Part shown: positions 36,913 through 49,692 of the stretch, piece by piece
Numbering within the stretch: the first letter of the stretch is position 1
How the letters are laid out: each line of letters opens with the position of its first letter
Assembly: GCA_010279815.1 (NCBI GenBank)
Contig: QEOQ01000041.1
Coordinates: forward strand, 839,511 to 903,510
Origin: Brachionus plicatilis
Lineage: Eukaryota; Rotifera; Eurotatoria; Ploima; Brachionidae
Reading direction: 5' to 3'
Length of the DNA stretch: 64,000 bases
Position numbers and translations under genes: made by a program
The notes under the pieces: generated by a model
Databases searched by the model: none
Seen by the model: the letters and a program-made list of their open reading frames with translations, nothing else
What the model was told of the DNA's origin: nothing

Positions 36913-39900
36913 CTAAAATACTGAAGCTAGTACCGAGGTGTCTTTGATTCCGAAATTGGTATAATAAACAAGCGCTTGTCCCCATGGTGTGTAAATATTT
37001 TGTTTCCATGTTAATGCAGATTCAGCGTTTCCAGGAACCATGTTTAGATCGGACTCTGTTTGGCATCCTGATGATCTTCCGTTTCCTTTTTTTTTTAATT
37101 TTAGTTTAAAAAAATCAAAAAGTAGTTATTACCATGCCATGACCAACCTTAAATAAATTATTTTATAAAAATTATAAACAAAAGTTTGGAAAAATATTTA
37201 CCAAGGTATCCAATATTTTTCCATCTACATTGTCTCATAATTTCCCATGCGTCTACAGAAGTAGCAGGATTTTTGCAATCAAGTTTCATGGCGAATTCTC
37301 CAACAATCACAGTTAGACCTTAATTTTGAATTTCAAAGAAAAACCGTCAATTTTTCAAAATAAAATTATTTGAATTTCTGTATCAAGCTTTAGATCCTTC
37401 AGATTACAAAAAAAATTAAGAAGATTTTAAATAAAATAAGGTTCCAATTCCAACAATTGAATTTTTAATAATTTGAATTTCAAGATTAGATGCCATCAAA
37501 TTTTTTTATTTTTATTTTGGCTTTTTAACGATTGTTCATCTAATGTCTTCATTAACTTATGACATATTTAATTCGAAAAAAATTAATTAAAATTATCATA
37601 AGATATTCAAAGATCGTTTAATTTATGAACCATTGAACTAAAAGTTTAACTCTAGCCAAAAAATATTTTGATGAATCTCCTTCAATCTGACAAAAAAATT
37701 TATTTAATAAATTTTAAGATTAAGATTAATTTTTTACCAAACTTGTTACATCATAAATAATTTTTTGCTTTAAGAGTAATTTTAAAACTTAAACAAGTCG
37801 CGGAGGGGGCTGCGCCCCCTCCGCACCTCCCCTGCTATATTTGTTTATCTTGCTTTAGGTTTAGCGTTGATTTTTTTTAACTTTTTTAATTATCAGCTAG
37901 TACAAAGGGTACAAAAGGATATTTGTATAATTATTTCCTATGTAGGTAATTTTGCTATTTTAAAATCAACATTTAAAATTTGACGTTTTTGTTCCCGTAT
38001 AATTCAATAGAAAGGATTTAACTAAATCTAAGAAAACAAAATCATTTAAAAAATGTGTTTTTGGTCTTGAGAAATTAAGGAAGAATAATGACTCTGGTCA
38101 AAATATCCGCAAATAAAAATTTGTGGAAATGATTTGGCTGAATATTTAATTGCATGGCATACTTTTGATAGATTGTACAATTCGCTTGGTTAGCCTTAGC
38201 CTGGTACATTCCGCTTAAATAGCCTTGTACAATTCGCTTGGTTAGCCTGGTACAATTCGCTTGGTTAGCCTGGTACAATTCGCTTGGTTAGCCTGGTACA
38301 ATTCGCTTGGTTAGCCTGGTACAATTCGCTTGGTTAGCCTGGTACAATTCGCTTGGTTAGCCTGGTACAATTCGCTTGGTTAGCCTGCTACATTTCGCTT
38401 GATTAGCCTGGTACAATTCGCTTGGTTAGCCTGGTTCAACTCAATTCAATTTAACAGTTGATCTCGGAGGCGATAGAGCTGGAGCAGTCAATTTTGTGAA
38501 AGCTAGCTTGATTTTCCAATCCATTTATATATATTTGATCAATAATTCAAATTTTTTTTAAATTTAAATTTTTTTTTCTAATTAGCGCTATATTCAATTT
38601 AAATAAAGGCCCAACAATTTATTTTTAATAGGAAGAGAAAGACAGTTGTTAAGTCACTTTCAATTTATTTTTTTATATTAAATGAGAAGCACCGCCCATT
38701 CTCGTATACATATCTTTTAACATGGCGAACGGGTTTTGATTAATTTGTCAAATACAACCATGTTAAATTTTTGAAAGTAATTTTATATATATTTATATTA
38801 AATATTAATAAGCAGTAAAATTTTTCAAGCATTTATTTTAATATTTTTGGAAACAATAATTAGAAATTAATTTTGGCTATTGAAAAGTTAATTTTAAAAA
38901 ACTTCTATATAAATTAACTATAGAATTTAAATTTTAAGTTCATTAAGTCATACTTTGTATAGTCAGAACTTGAAAATATATTTTTTTTTTCAATTTTAAA
39001 ATTTAATAAATTTTTCCAAAAACTGACCAACTGAACAACAAAAATGTGATCATGCATCATGACTTTTTGATGAACATAATTATTCAAAAAATATGATCTC
39101 TTCTATTCAACTAAACTTCACTTCTCTATTTCTGATAAAACGGCATGTTTTAGGAGAAACTGATGAAAAATTTCATTTTATAGTTGTGCCACAAAATATT
39201 GACGATTATAAAATATAAAGGAAGTCATGTTAAGTTCAATAAAGACTTTTTGTGCTTTATTAGAATCACTCTTGATATTTAGGATGAAATAATAACCATT
39301 AGTTAATCGTTTTTAATAATTGTAAAATTTGAACATTCTTTTAATAAATAATAATGTTTTTTTTTGCAGATGACACAAAGCTTGTATCACCTAAATTTAG
39401 ATTTTATAACGCCTCTGTAATTAGCTTTTGCTGGATTTTATTTTGCTTATTATGCTGTTAAAGCTTTTACAATTTTTCTTAAATTGTCTGACTTTAGCTT
39501 TAGAATTTTAGAGTTAAATTTCATTAAAAACAAGAATTTCGGATAAAAATCTTTTTTAACGAAATTTTAATTGAATTCAATATAAAAAGATATCAACAAA
39601 AAAGATATCTCAAGTCAATGTTTCTATTTTGTCTAACATTTTTATAATATCTAATGATAAAGGTCTGCAATAGCTATGGAATAAGAATTTTAATTTTTTT
39701 ACAGACCGGTCGATTTGTCAATTTATTTATGCTACTAGCCCTACTAATTAAACTAAATAAATTTAATTGTATGGAAAAATCAACATACTTTATTATTTAT
39801 TTTATACTTAAAAAAATATTTTTTTATTTTTCATCTTTAAATTTTCTACTTTTTTATTAGTAATTACTTGGTTGAAAATGTGTTCAAAAAATAAAAAAAT

Positions 39901-41875
39901 ATATTAATTATTTAATGAATTAACATTTTATACATTTTACACACACTCTCTTAAATCTATTTAGCTATTTTTTTTTCGTTTTATTTTACGTAATTTTTTA
40001 ATTTTTTTCTTTAAATCTGAAGGCTTTTGTTCAGGGCCGCTAATAAGTGATGTCCACAAATTTAATAAAATCTACCACAAATATATAGGTTTCATAACAA
40101 AAATAATAAAAATAAAACAATTTTTTAATTTAATGTCAAATGTCATATAATGATAACTAATAAATGATTTTTATCACTTTTTTTTTAATAATAAAAACAA
40201 AATTAATAAAATATGATCAAAAATAATACACTCATCACAGAAATTTATTTTTTATTGATCAGCTTCAGATCAAATTGATTAGTTAATATACAGTTTTGAA
40301 AACTGTCTAAATTCTAACATATTTGTTTTTTTTATTAAATTTGTGGTAATAAAATATTTAGGGTCTTTGTTCAGTAAAGATAAACTAGTAAAAAAATAAT
40401 CACTATTTAATTATTAATTATTTGATTTAAAATTTGATCAAAAATTAAAAAAATTTGAACTTGAATTTTAATTAGACTGAAATTTACACATAAAAAAACT
40501 AAAAAAATTATTACCTTTCTGTTGAATGTCCCAAAGTTTGACACCAATATTATAATAATTGATCCACATTGAATACATGTGTACAGAAAATATCAAATTT
40601 TTATGCGGATCACTTTGAACCAATTCTTGTCCATATTTGATAATTCCATCAGGATTCTGTCCACAATCAGAAGCATCAATCATTAATGCTATGTTAGTTC
40701 CTGTACTTCTAATAATGCTTATAGCTTGCTTATAAGTATCACGCCAAACTTTTTAAAAAAAATAAATATTTTTATAAATCTCTTAAAAGCTTTAAAATAC
40801 TCTCAAAATTGTTTGGACTCCACTCGTTAGCAATATTGATTATAACATATTTTTTGTACTTGTTGAATAGCCACATATTTTGAACAAACCAATTTGCCGA
40901 TTTAATCAACTCATTTGGATCTTGTTTACAAGTTGCATCATGCAATTCAACTACTGCAATCATTTTATGTGCTATAACGCTTTTAATAATTTTTTCTAGA
41001 TAACTTTGGTCAATATTGTTAAGTTGATGCATCCAAGCTATCCTGACCGTATTAGCACCAGTTTTAGCTATATACGGAATGCTGTCTAGTGCATAATTTC
41101 GTCCATAATTGTCCCACCATGCATGAGCCGAATTTAATCCTTCAATAATTAATTCAATAAAAAATTTAAAAGTTTTTTAATTTTTTGTAAATTTTGTAAC
41201 AAATATTTAAAAAAATTAATAACTTTTTTTAAAAAAACTACTTCTGTAGATTTTATAAGCTGATGCATTCAATTTGTTACCAGAGTTGTACAAGAGTCAT
41301 AAAGTCAAAGTCTAGTCGAGTTATATGACTTAAAATTTGAAATTGAATTTAAAATTTTGAATTGTAGATAGAAAGCTATAATACGGTATTAAAGCTTTCT
41401 ATCTTAGAGTGAAATTATTCTCAAATTTAAATATACGAGTCAAAATTTAAAATTCAATGTCAAATTTTAATTTAATTTTTTTTTAAAAGAAAAGTTACAG
41501 CCTGTAATTTTTTAAATAAATTAAATAACATTTTGAATTTATGATGATCTAAGACTATTTGACTTTTAAAAATTTTAAAATTGATTTTTTTTTAATCTTT
41601 TGCACAATGCTATTTAATACCCTGCAATGTAATTTTCAGACTATATAATGTGTGTGAATTTTTTCAGAATTTTTGCAGGAACTGAAAATAGGTGAAACAA
41701 TGAATGTATCAGCTTGTGCTATTTATGTAACGAAATTTTGAAACTACAAACCTCTCATTAAAAATTCCACTCCTTTCGCATCATAAAGTCTTCCATTTCT
41801 TGCTTCAAATGTATCGGCACAATGGCTATATTGAAAGATTAAGGTAGCCAATATAAAAAAACAAATTGTCTTCAT
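36913..41875 (-). CDS. secreted GH5 (subfamily 8-like) endo-beta-mannanase
   Basis: Probably a secreted glycoside hydrolase that cuts beta-1,4-mannan (a cellulase-type substrate cannot be excluded). Exons in coding order: 41752-41875, 40801-41139, 40515-40748, 37202-37318, 37133-37147 (15 bases), 36913-37085; frame kept, 333 aa. A signal peptide (MKTICFFILATLIFQ..HCA, about 20 residues) comes first. GH5 marks in order: 'GLNSAHAWW', 'GANTVRIAW', 'VVELHDATC', 'NIANEW' (acid/base Glu147), 'IDASDCGQNP', 'FSVHMY', 'IVGEF' (nucleophile Glu240), and 'GYLGWSWHGNG' assembled across two splice sites around the microexon. The order and wording match bacterial GH5_8 mannanases best. Intron 3 (3.2 kb) holds a minisatellite and a MITE. 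Spliceosomal introns and AT-rich codons show it is a resident gene. Confidence 0.92.
37133..37147 (-). other. 15-base microexon of the mannanase gene
   Basis: On the minus strand an AG acceptor precedes, and a GTAATA donor follows, the 15 bases gttggtcatggcatg. It adds residues GWSWH to the catalytic barrel and restores the 'LGWSWHGNG' motif; skipping it would keep frame but remove conserved Trp residues. Confidence 0.85.
37800..37824. repeat. GC-rich perfect hairpin
   Basis: An 11-bp stem GCGGAGGGGGC / GCCCCCTCCGC around loop tgc, all G/C in very AT-rich intron DNA, followed by 'acctcccctgc'. It resembles 3'-terminal hairpins of some transposons, but no second end or Helitron-type CTRR terminus is seen. 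Confidence 0.8.
38172..38443. repeat. 23-bp minisatellite, about 11-12 copies
   Basis: The unit is acaattcgcttggttagcctggt. The central copies (about 38225-38390) are identical; the outer ones carry substitutions and one truncated or shuffled variant. It lies inside intron 3 of the mannanase gene. The unit is not a multiple of three, so it is not a coding repeat. Confidence 0.95.
40035..40365. mobile_element. inverted-repeat MITE (331 bp) with 9-bp duplication
   Basis: The left end GGCCGCTAATAAGTGATGTCC and right end (inverse: GACCCTAAATATTTTATTACC) both lead into CCACAAATTT. The flank tttgttcag is exact at 40026-40034 and 40366-40374. It lies in intron 3 of the mannanase gene. No ORF. Confidence 0.75.
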
Positions 41876-42540
41876 TTTTAATATTTAAAATTTTTTATTC
41901 GAATTGAAAAGATTTTATACCGAATTTCAACCTACATTATTCGACAAAAGTGCGTAAATTTTTTCTATTGCATCCCCAGATTTCTTGTAAATTGATTCAA
42001 AAAATTTTAACTTTTGAGATACATTTAATTAATTCTCATGCAAATATTTTTTTAAAGATTTATGAACTTTCTATTGTAGATCAAAATGGTTAGATAAGAC
42101 AACATTTTTCTATTAAATTCTGAAACCCAAGGAGAGATGTTAGATCAAATATTTGTTTGTAATTGATTATTTACAACGAAAAGATCTTCTGTCAAAATAT
42201 TTTTTGATAAATATTTAAAAATGAAAGATTTAAGAGACGATTTAATAACATATAAATTTCTAAAATAATAAAAAAAAACAAATTAAAATCTTTTATTTTT
42301 TATTTTAAATCTTAAATCTTAAATTCTGAATTTTATTTTAAAATAAAAATAACACAGGCTTTGTTTTTTGCTAGCGTTTTCAGAAGGAGACGCGGCATCG
42401 TTACTTTGAGCTTTTTTTATGAAAAGGAATATTTTTGAATTGACCAAATATCTCTAAAATTTGTCACAAACAAAAAATCGATTTTAAAGACTTGTTTAAA
42501 ATAAATTGGGTGAGGTTTAAAGTCAAATAAAAATCTGAGA

Positions 42541-43021
42541 AAGTCAAATAAAAATCTGGGAAACTCATACGAAAAAAATTTTTTTTTGCCCAACCGATAA
42601 AATCATAAAAAATACTTTTATTTCTGGGAAAGTCATACAAAAAATTCTTAAATCTGGTAAAGTCATATAATACTCGGGTAAAGTCAAACAAAAATAATTT
42701 TTTTTTTCAAATTTTTTAAGTATTTTGCGAGCGTTTAATTTTAATTTTTCAAATTTATTATTCAAGTTTACAACAAAATAAAGTTGCTAAATTGTTTGGA
42801 AAAAAACTCAATAACTATAATATCAATTTAATTTAAAATACTTAAAAAATTTGAAAAAAAAAATTATTTTTGTTTGACTTTACCCGAGTATTATATGACT
42901 TTACCAGATTTAAGAATTTTTTGTATGACTTTCCCAGAAATAAAAGTATTTTTTATGATTTTATCGGTTGGGCAAAAAAAAATTTTTTTCGTATGAGTTT
43001 CCCAGATTTTTATTTGACTTT
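42541..43021. mobile_element. long foldback with ~186-bp arms
   Basis: Arms 42541-42726 and 42835-43021 are almost exact reverse complements with a 108-base spacer. As a result the same short reading frame (FDFTRVLYDFTRFKNF..) appears on the minus strand in one arm and on the plus strand in the other. Each arm contains degenerate repeats of a 'ctgggaaagtcata' word. No visible target duplication. Confidence 0.9.
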
Positions 43022-43199
43022 ACCCTTTACCCAAATAAATTTACAAATTTTAGCATTAAAAATATGAAACCTTGACTTGTAGCTTGTATGATTCAAAAAT
43101 TATGCTTTTTTGAAGCATAGCACCATTATCTTGATATACATAAACTAGTCTATAGCACTTTACGGAATTTTTTCTCAGTAAAGAACATTCTATCCTGAA

Positions 43200-43650
43200 A
43201 AGAATAAAATTGGCGGATAAGACAATAACTCAAGAGAATTGAAGTATAAGGAACAGCAATAATTTTTATGAACCCATTGCAAAATCGAAAAAAGGGTAAC
43301 AGAAAAATTTGAATATTTCTACTCAAAACTTGTCAACTGCTTGGTGATCAAGAAATCAATGTTTAAGTTTTCAACAAAAAGCTGTCAATTTTCAATAACA
43401 ATCATTTGAATTTTTTAGAATTTGTGAAAAAATTTAAATTAATTAACTTGAATGTCTTGTTGTTTAATTTTTTTCAAATTATTTTGGATTCAAATTTTTT
43501 TTTAAAATTTTATAAATATTTCTGAGTAATTTAAAATTTTAAAAAAATACTTCTATATAGAATTTAAATAAATGAAGTGTTAATCAGTCTTACAGATAGG
43601 GTCATTAGTCTGTTGATTAATCTTGAAATTGAATTGAAAAAATTGAATTT
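43200..43650 (+). pseudogene. LINE 3' end, copy 1 of GTTAATCA family
   Basis: Decayed C-terminal coding ('FEYFYSKLVN') followed by an untranslated region that ends 'aaataaatgaagtgttaatcag..ctgttgattaatcttgaaattg' at 43569-43640. The GTTAATCA / TGATTAA pair forms a stem. It parallels copies near 46265 and 49169. Confidence 0.6.
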
Positions 43651-43863
43651 TTGAGATTAATCAAATTCAGGAAGAAAGCATATTATTTGCTATGATTCAA
43701 TAATATGTCCTTCCTAAATTTTTCAGTTTTTGTGTGTAAAGTATCCTTTAAATTTAATTGATTATAAAGTTCAATTTTTTGTATAATTCAATTATTTGGG
43801 TGGATTGAACAGAAATTGATTTGATGATTTATTAAAAGTCAATTGAATTCAAAATTGATTGAT

Positions 43864-45616
<1,753 letters not shown>

Positions 45617-45849
45617 TACTTGAATTTCAAAAAATTTAACATCAAAATTTTTTAATATTTTAATCGAGGTAAAATAAAATTGACATTTTCTTAACATCAT
45701 GTTAATAGACTGGCTTGAATAATTTGAAATTTAAAAAATGATTTTTGGAAACAGAAAACAGAATTTTGTATGGAAAATGTTCTAATTAGCGTGTTAACCG
45801 TATTAAATTAGTTAATTTCAAGTCAAGTATCTTTCCTGGACTGCATATC

Positions 45850-46555
45850 AAATTAACAAGTATTAAAATAAGACATTTAAAATAACAATATTAAAATAAC
45901 CAAAAAAAAATAACAAGTGTCAAAACAACTAATTGAAAATAGCGTGTATCAAAAAACATCACTTTTACATGTTGTTCAAAATAACCAATAAATTAAAATC
46001 TAATCAAAATAACATAATATTAATTAAAAATTACGAATGAAGAGTTTGACTCAATCTTTTAATTCTTTGTCTCTTAATAAGCCTGTTAAAGCTTTTATTA
46101 CATTATCACAGAAAAAAAGAAAACTTTTTTTTTTAATGGTAGGAAAAAGAGCACGAGCTCAAGCCTCTTAAAATTATTAATAAACTATTGAAAAGGAAAA
46201 AAAAAATTATTTTTTTCTTTTTTTAATCTTAAATTAAAATATTAAAAAATTTTATTTGTATTAAATAAATGGAGTGTTAATCAGTCGATTACGATAAGGG
46301 CACAAGTCTGTTGATTAACCTTGAAATTGAATTTTTAAAAAAAACTGATTTGCTGATTCTATTGATTAAACTATTTACTTTTTTATGTCATTTTAATAAA
46401 GATATTTTGATACTATTATTTTGATATTTGTTATTTTGATTAAATCATTTTGACACTTGTCATTTTAATGCAATGTTTTTTTAATCTTGTTATTTTGAAA
46501 CAGTGTCAATTTGATACATTGATTTTAATAACTGGTATTTTGATAATTTACCCTT
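45850..46555. repeat. foldback made of short repeats around a LINE 3' end
   Basis: The left block (about 45850-46015) has several units like 'aacaagtrtcaaaataac'; the right block (about 46390-46555) has the same word inverted ('gttattttgatacttgtt'). Between them lies a LINE 3' end (46265-46345). Confidence 0.55.
46262..46348 (+). repeat. LINE 3' end, copy 2 of GTTAATCA family
   Basis: 'aaataaatggagtgttaatcag', then 'ataagggcacaagtctgttg' and 'attaaccttgaaattgaatt': the same 3' terminal sequence and stem as at 43569 and 49169. Confidence 0.7.
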
Positions 46556-47039
46556 TCCTGATACTAAGAAAGACTTTTAAAATATTAAAAACTGATATGC
46601 TTAATATTACGATTTATAAATGTGGGCACTTAAACCATAGAAGAGATAAGAAAGACAAAACTTACGAGCTTGTTTTAGTTCATGCTATATTAATTTAAAT
46701 TTGATAATTTTATTTTATTTCCAGGAAAGTTATTTTTTTTTAAAGGTTTATTTAATAGTTCAAACACAAGATGAAAATTATAAAATCTAAAAGCTTTAAA
46801 ATTATTTTAATCGTAAAGTTTCGATTTTTTAGTAGTGAATAGCTAACGTTATTAATCCAAAAAAAGCGATATTTTTTGGCGTTGTGAAATTCAATGCGAA
46901 TTGAAAATTTGAAAGATGATTGAAAGATGTTTTCGAACAACATTTTAACATTTAGATTAAAAAAATTTTTAAATAAAATTTAAACACCAAAAATATTTAA
47001 TTTAATCATCAGTTTATAAAAAATTATTTAATTTCTCAT

Positions 47040-47475
47040 TTTTTGTCAACTTCTGTCAAAGTACATTTATCCTACCTTAATTTGATTCTTGTTAAACTCT
47101 TTTATGTTATTTTTCTAAAGAGGCAATAATTAAACTGGCTAAGAGTCATTATTTTTCTATTTATAAACTGTTTAAGTTCAAGTCCACTCCTCTATGTAGC
47201 TGCTACTTAATTATACAAAAATTTTCTGACTCTTAAGATCTTATCTATATTTTTTGTTTTTTTTTTCTCCCAACTCTATTTCTTTATTAACTAAACAGCT
47301 CTTTAATTATTATTTTTGTATCTCATCCTTTCATTCATGAAAAACAACTTACTTTAAATTTAAAATTTTTTAAAGTGTTTTAATTATTTTATTTTATCTT
47401 ATTTTATTTTATTTATTTTTTTATCTGAAGGAGCGTATGCTCGAACAGAAAACAAATAAAAATAATAATAAGTTT
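47040..47475 (+). pseudogene. LINE 3' untranslated remnant
   Basis: A pyrimidine-rich tract ending 'ctgaaggagcgtatgctcg' and 'aacagaaaacaaataaaa'. The GAGC-gtat-GCTC hairpin at 47431-47442 and the trailing words match the 3' end of the LINE at 56130-57235, so this is a second copy of that family's terminus. Confidence 0.65.
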
Positions 47476-47736
47476 GAAGCGAATAACTTAAATGATGCTA
47501 ATAATTTTTTGGTTATGTTAAAATATGGCTTATATGCTTTTCAGCATAGATTTTGGCATATAATTATTACCTGTTTTTATTTTTTGCAAAAAAAACTAAA
47601 TACTGAATTTAGAATAAAATTTTTTATTTATTACTTTTTTTCAGAAAAACATTACACTAATTATCTAAGTCTATCTGTTTTTTTTTAAAAGACAAAAAAA
47701 ATACTTAATCTATTTTTTTGTGTTTTTCGATCGGGC

Positions 47737-48045
47737 TCATCGTCCGCGTTTATTCTTTATTATTTTTTCATTGTTTTCCAATCTACTCTTTTTTGCTAAT
47801 GGCTGCTCTGCTATCTCGTCTGTTTCAGACTGTCCACAATTAATCATGCCTATTTCCATGATTGCTTGAGTTTCAATTGGTTTTGTTAGGGATTTATTCA
47901 ATTGCAGACATTTTTTTAATAAAAAAAGTAAATTTAGAGATAAGATTGCATTGCATTTATATAAATTTAAAATTAAAAGTGTGAATTTGATAAACAAAAC
48001 AAGAAAGATAAAATAAATTTCAAAACGGCAATTTTTATCGAACAT
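47737..48045 (-). other. unidentified ORF, basic C-terminus
   Basis: A frame of 102 codons. The first half is hydrophobic and AT-driven, but the last ~45 residues ('MEIGMINCGQSETDEIAEQP', then 'LAKKSRLENNEKI', ending in 'NKRGR') look protein-like, with a nuclear-localisation-type basic patch. It could be a final exon or a transposase tail. No domain is recognised. Confidence 0.3.
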
Positions 48046-48362
48046 TATAAGTTGTATAAGAGTTTCATTTCAATCAATTATGTATTAATAAATTAAAATA
48101 GTGATATTCAAATGTAATTGACATTAAAAACAAAAAATAAATAAAATGCTTTTATTTAGTTCTTAATTGGGGAAAAATCAGTTGACCCTAATAAATAATT
48201 ATTTGCCTGTAAAAATAACCACATACAGTTAGTTAGTATTTACAACAATAAAGTTAGTATTTTTATACATTCAATTAATTATTTTTTAGAGTGTACTAAT
48301 TATCGTCCGTTCTTAATTCAGTATTTTAGTTTTTTAGTTACATGTTATTTTTGTTTAAAAAT

Positions 48363-48840
48363 TAGTGTTGGTGTCCGTGCAAGCGGACAGCAAACGGGCC
48401 AAAATTTTCTTAAACCGTGAACGTGACCGTATTAACCGTTCCAATTTTGGCGGACGAACATTGGCCCGTTTATTTAAGCGGGATATTTTTTGGCCCGTTT
48501 AGCAAACGTTTAATTTTAAACGGGCGGACAAAGTTCGAATTTTGGCGGGAGGGTTTAAAAATTAATTTCGGAAATTCGGTGTTAAATTCAATAAAAATAC
48601 TTTTCTTAAATAATTAATTAAAAATAAATGTCAAATATTTTTCAAAAAACGGACTTAATAATTATTTTTTATTATTAGTGCGGCTAAATGATCTTTTTGC
48701 CGTTCCAGGTAGCTCTTTAGCGGCCTAGTTAAAGTCAAAGTCACAAGAATTAAGGTTTTTAGAATAAAATTTAAAAGTTTATTTTATTTAAATCTAAACG
48801 GTTACTAAACGGGCCAAGGTCCGCCCGTCAAAACTAAAAG
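48363..48840. repeat. unclassified element rich in acgggcc motifs
   Basis: It starts TAGTGTTGGTGTCCGTGC, like the MITE at 15464, and contains repeated 'acgggcc', 'ggcccgttt' and 'gcgg' words, ending near 'aacgggccaaggtccgcccg'. It is less AT-rich than its surroundings. The right terminus is unclear and there is no convincing duplication. Confidence 0.45.
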
Positions 48841-48869
48841 AATTTAAAAGATAGACTTATCAAAAATGA

Positions 48870-49270
48870 CTCGAGAAATTTAAGCTATAATTTAAGGAAT
48901 AGTGCGAAACTGATTGAACCAATGGCAAAAACCAACAGTGGTGAAAAAGGATTTTTTTATTCTAGATTGATAAACAGCTTTGGGATCAAAAGATCAATAC
49001 TGAAATATGCAACATTCAAGCTATCAATTTACAATAATATCAATTTGATCTTTATTGACTTAAAAATAATTTAAAAAATTTGTTATAAATTTATCAATGT
49101 TTTTTTCTTTTCATAAAAAATAATTAATTCTTTTTTTTTTAAATTTTAAATTTTTTTATTTGAATTAAATAAATGAAGTGTTAAACAGTTGACTTCGATA
49201 AGGGCACTAGCCTGTTGATTAACCTTGAAATTGTAATTTAAAATTGTAATTGAATTTATTAAGTGGCTAA
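48870..49270 (+). pseudogene. LINE C-terminus and 3' end, copy 3 of GTTAATCA family
   Basis: Reads 'YNLRNSAKLIEPMAKTNSGE' then 'KGFFYSRLINSFGIKRS', the typical last segment of non-LTR proteins, then a 3' region ending 'aaataaatgaagtgttaaacag..ctgttgattaaccttgaaattg' (49169-49240) as in the two sister copies. Confidence 0.75.
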
Positions 49271-49692
49271 ATTTCAAATTTTAAACACAAATTTGATTTT
49301 TTTGCTAACTCAATTTAGAAATTCAACTTAAGAAAAAATTTAATACTTTTTTAAAATCATTTTGGTTGAAATAACGCTTAATTCAAAACATTTACTCACA
49401 AAATAATGAGAAAAAAGACAGGCTTCGATTTATTGATATCAACGAAGAAAAAATTGAAAAATGATATCATAATCTAAACATTTTGGAAAAAGAAAAAAAT
49501 ATATAGTTTTGAACCTTCTAGGAAAAAAATCCACTTGATTATTAAAGAAAGAAAAAAAAAAGAAAACTTCCCGATTTTTTTCGACATAAAAATTTAAATA
49601 AGATTAACATTTAATTTTCGATCTATTTTCTTTTTATCTGAATCAAATAAATGTATTTTTTAAAATTTTTAAATTAGTATAATTTTTTGTTC

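Noticed and set aside
37800..37840. Helitron 3' terminus
   Set aside because: The hairpin fits, but no CTRR end follows and no TC-type 5' end or Rep/helicase sequence was found nearby.
38075..38278. Minus-strand frame with repeated 'YQANQANCT'-like residues
   Set aside because: It is the translation of the 23-bp minisatellite, whose unit is not a multiple of three.
38172..38443. Tandem array as a possible CRISPR array
   Set aside because: Units are contiguous with no unique spacers, and the genome is eukaryotic.
39654..39860. Plus-strand frame inside the mannanase intron
   Set aside because: Hydrophobic A/T-driven translation with no homology or splice context.
42464..43067. Matching peptides (FDFTRVLYDFTRFKNF..) on both strands as a duplicated gene pair
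   Set aside because: They are the same foldback arm read in opposite directions; the peptide is a translation of a short DNA repeat, not a gene.
48363..48562. ttaaaaat flanks as a target duplication of the acgggcc-rich element
   Set aside because: The right-hand copy does not adjoin an inverted terminus and the word is common in this AT-rich DNA.
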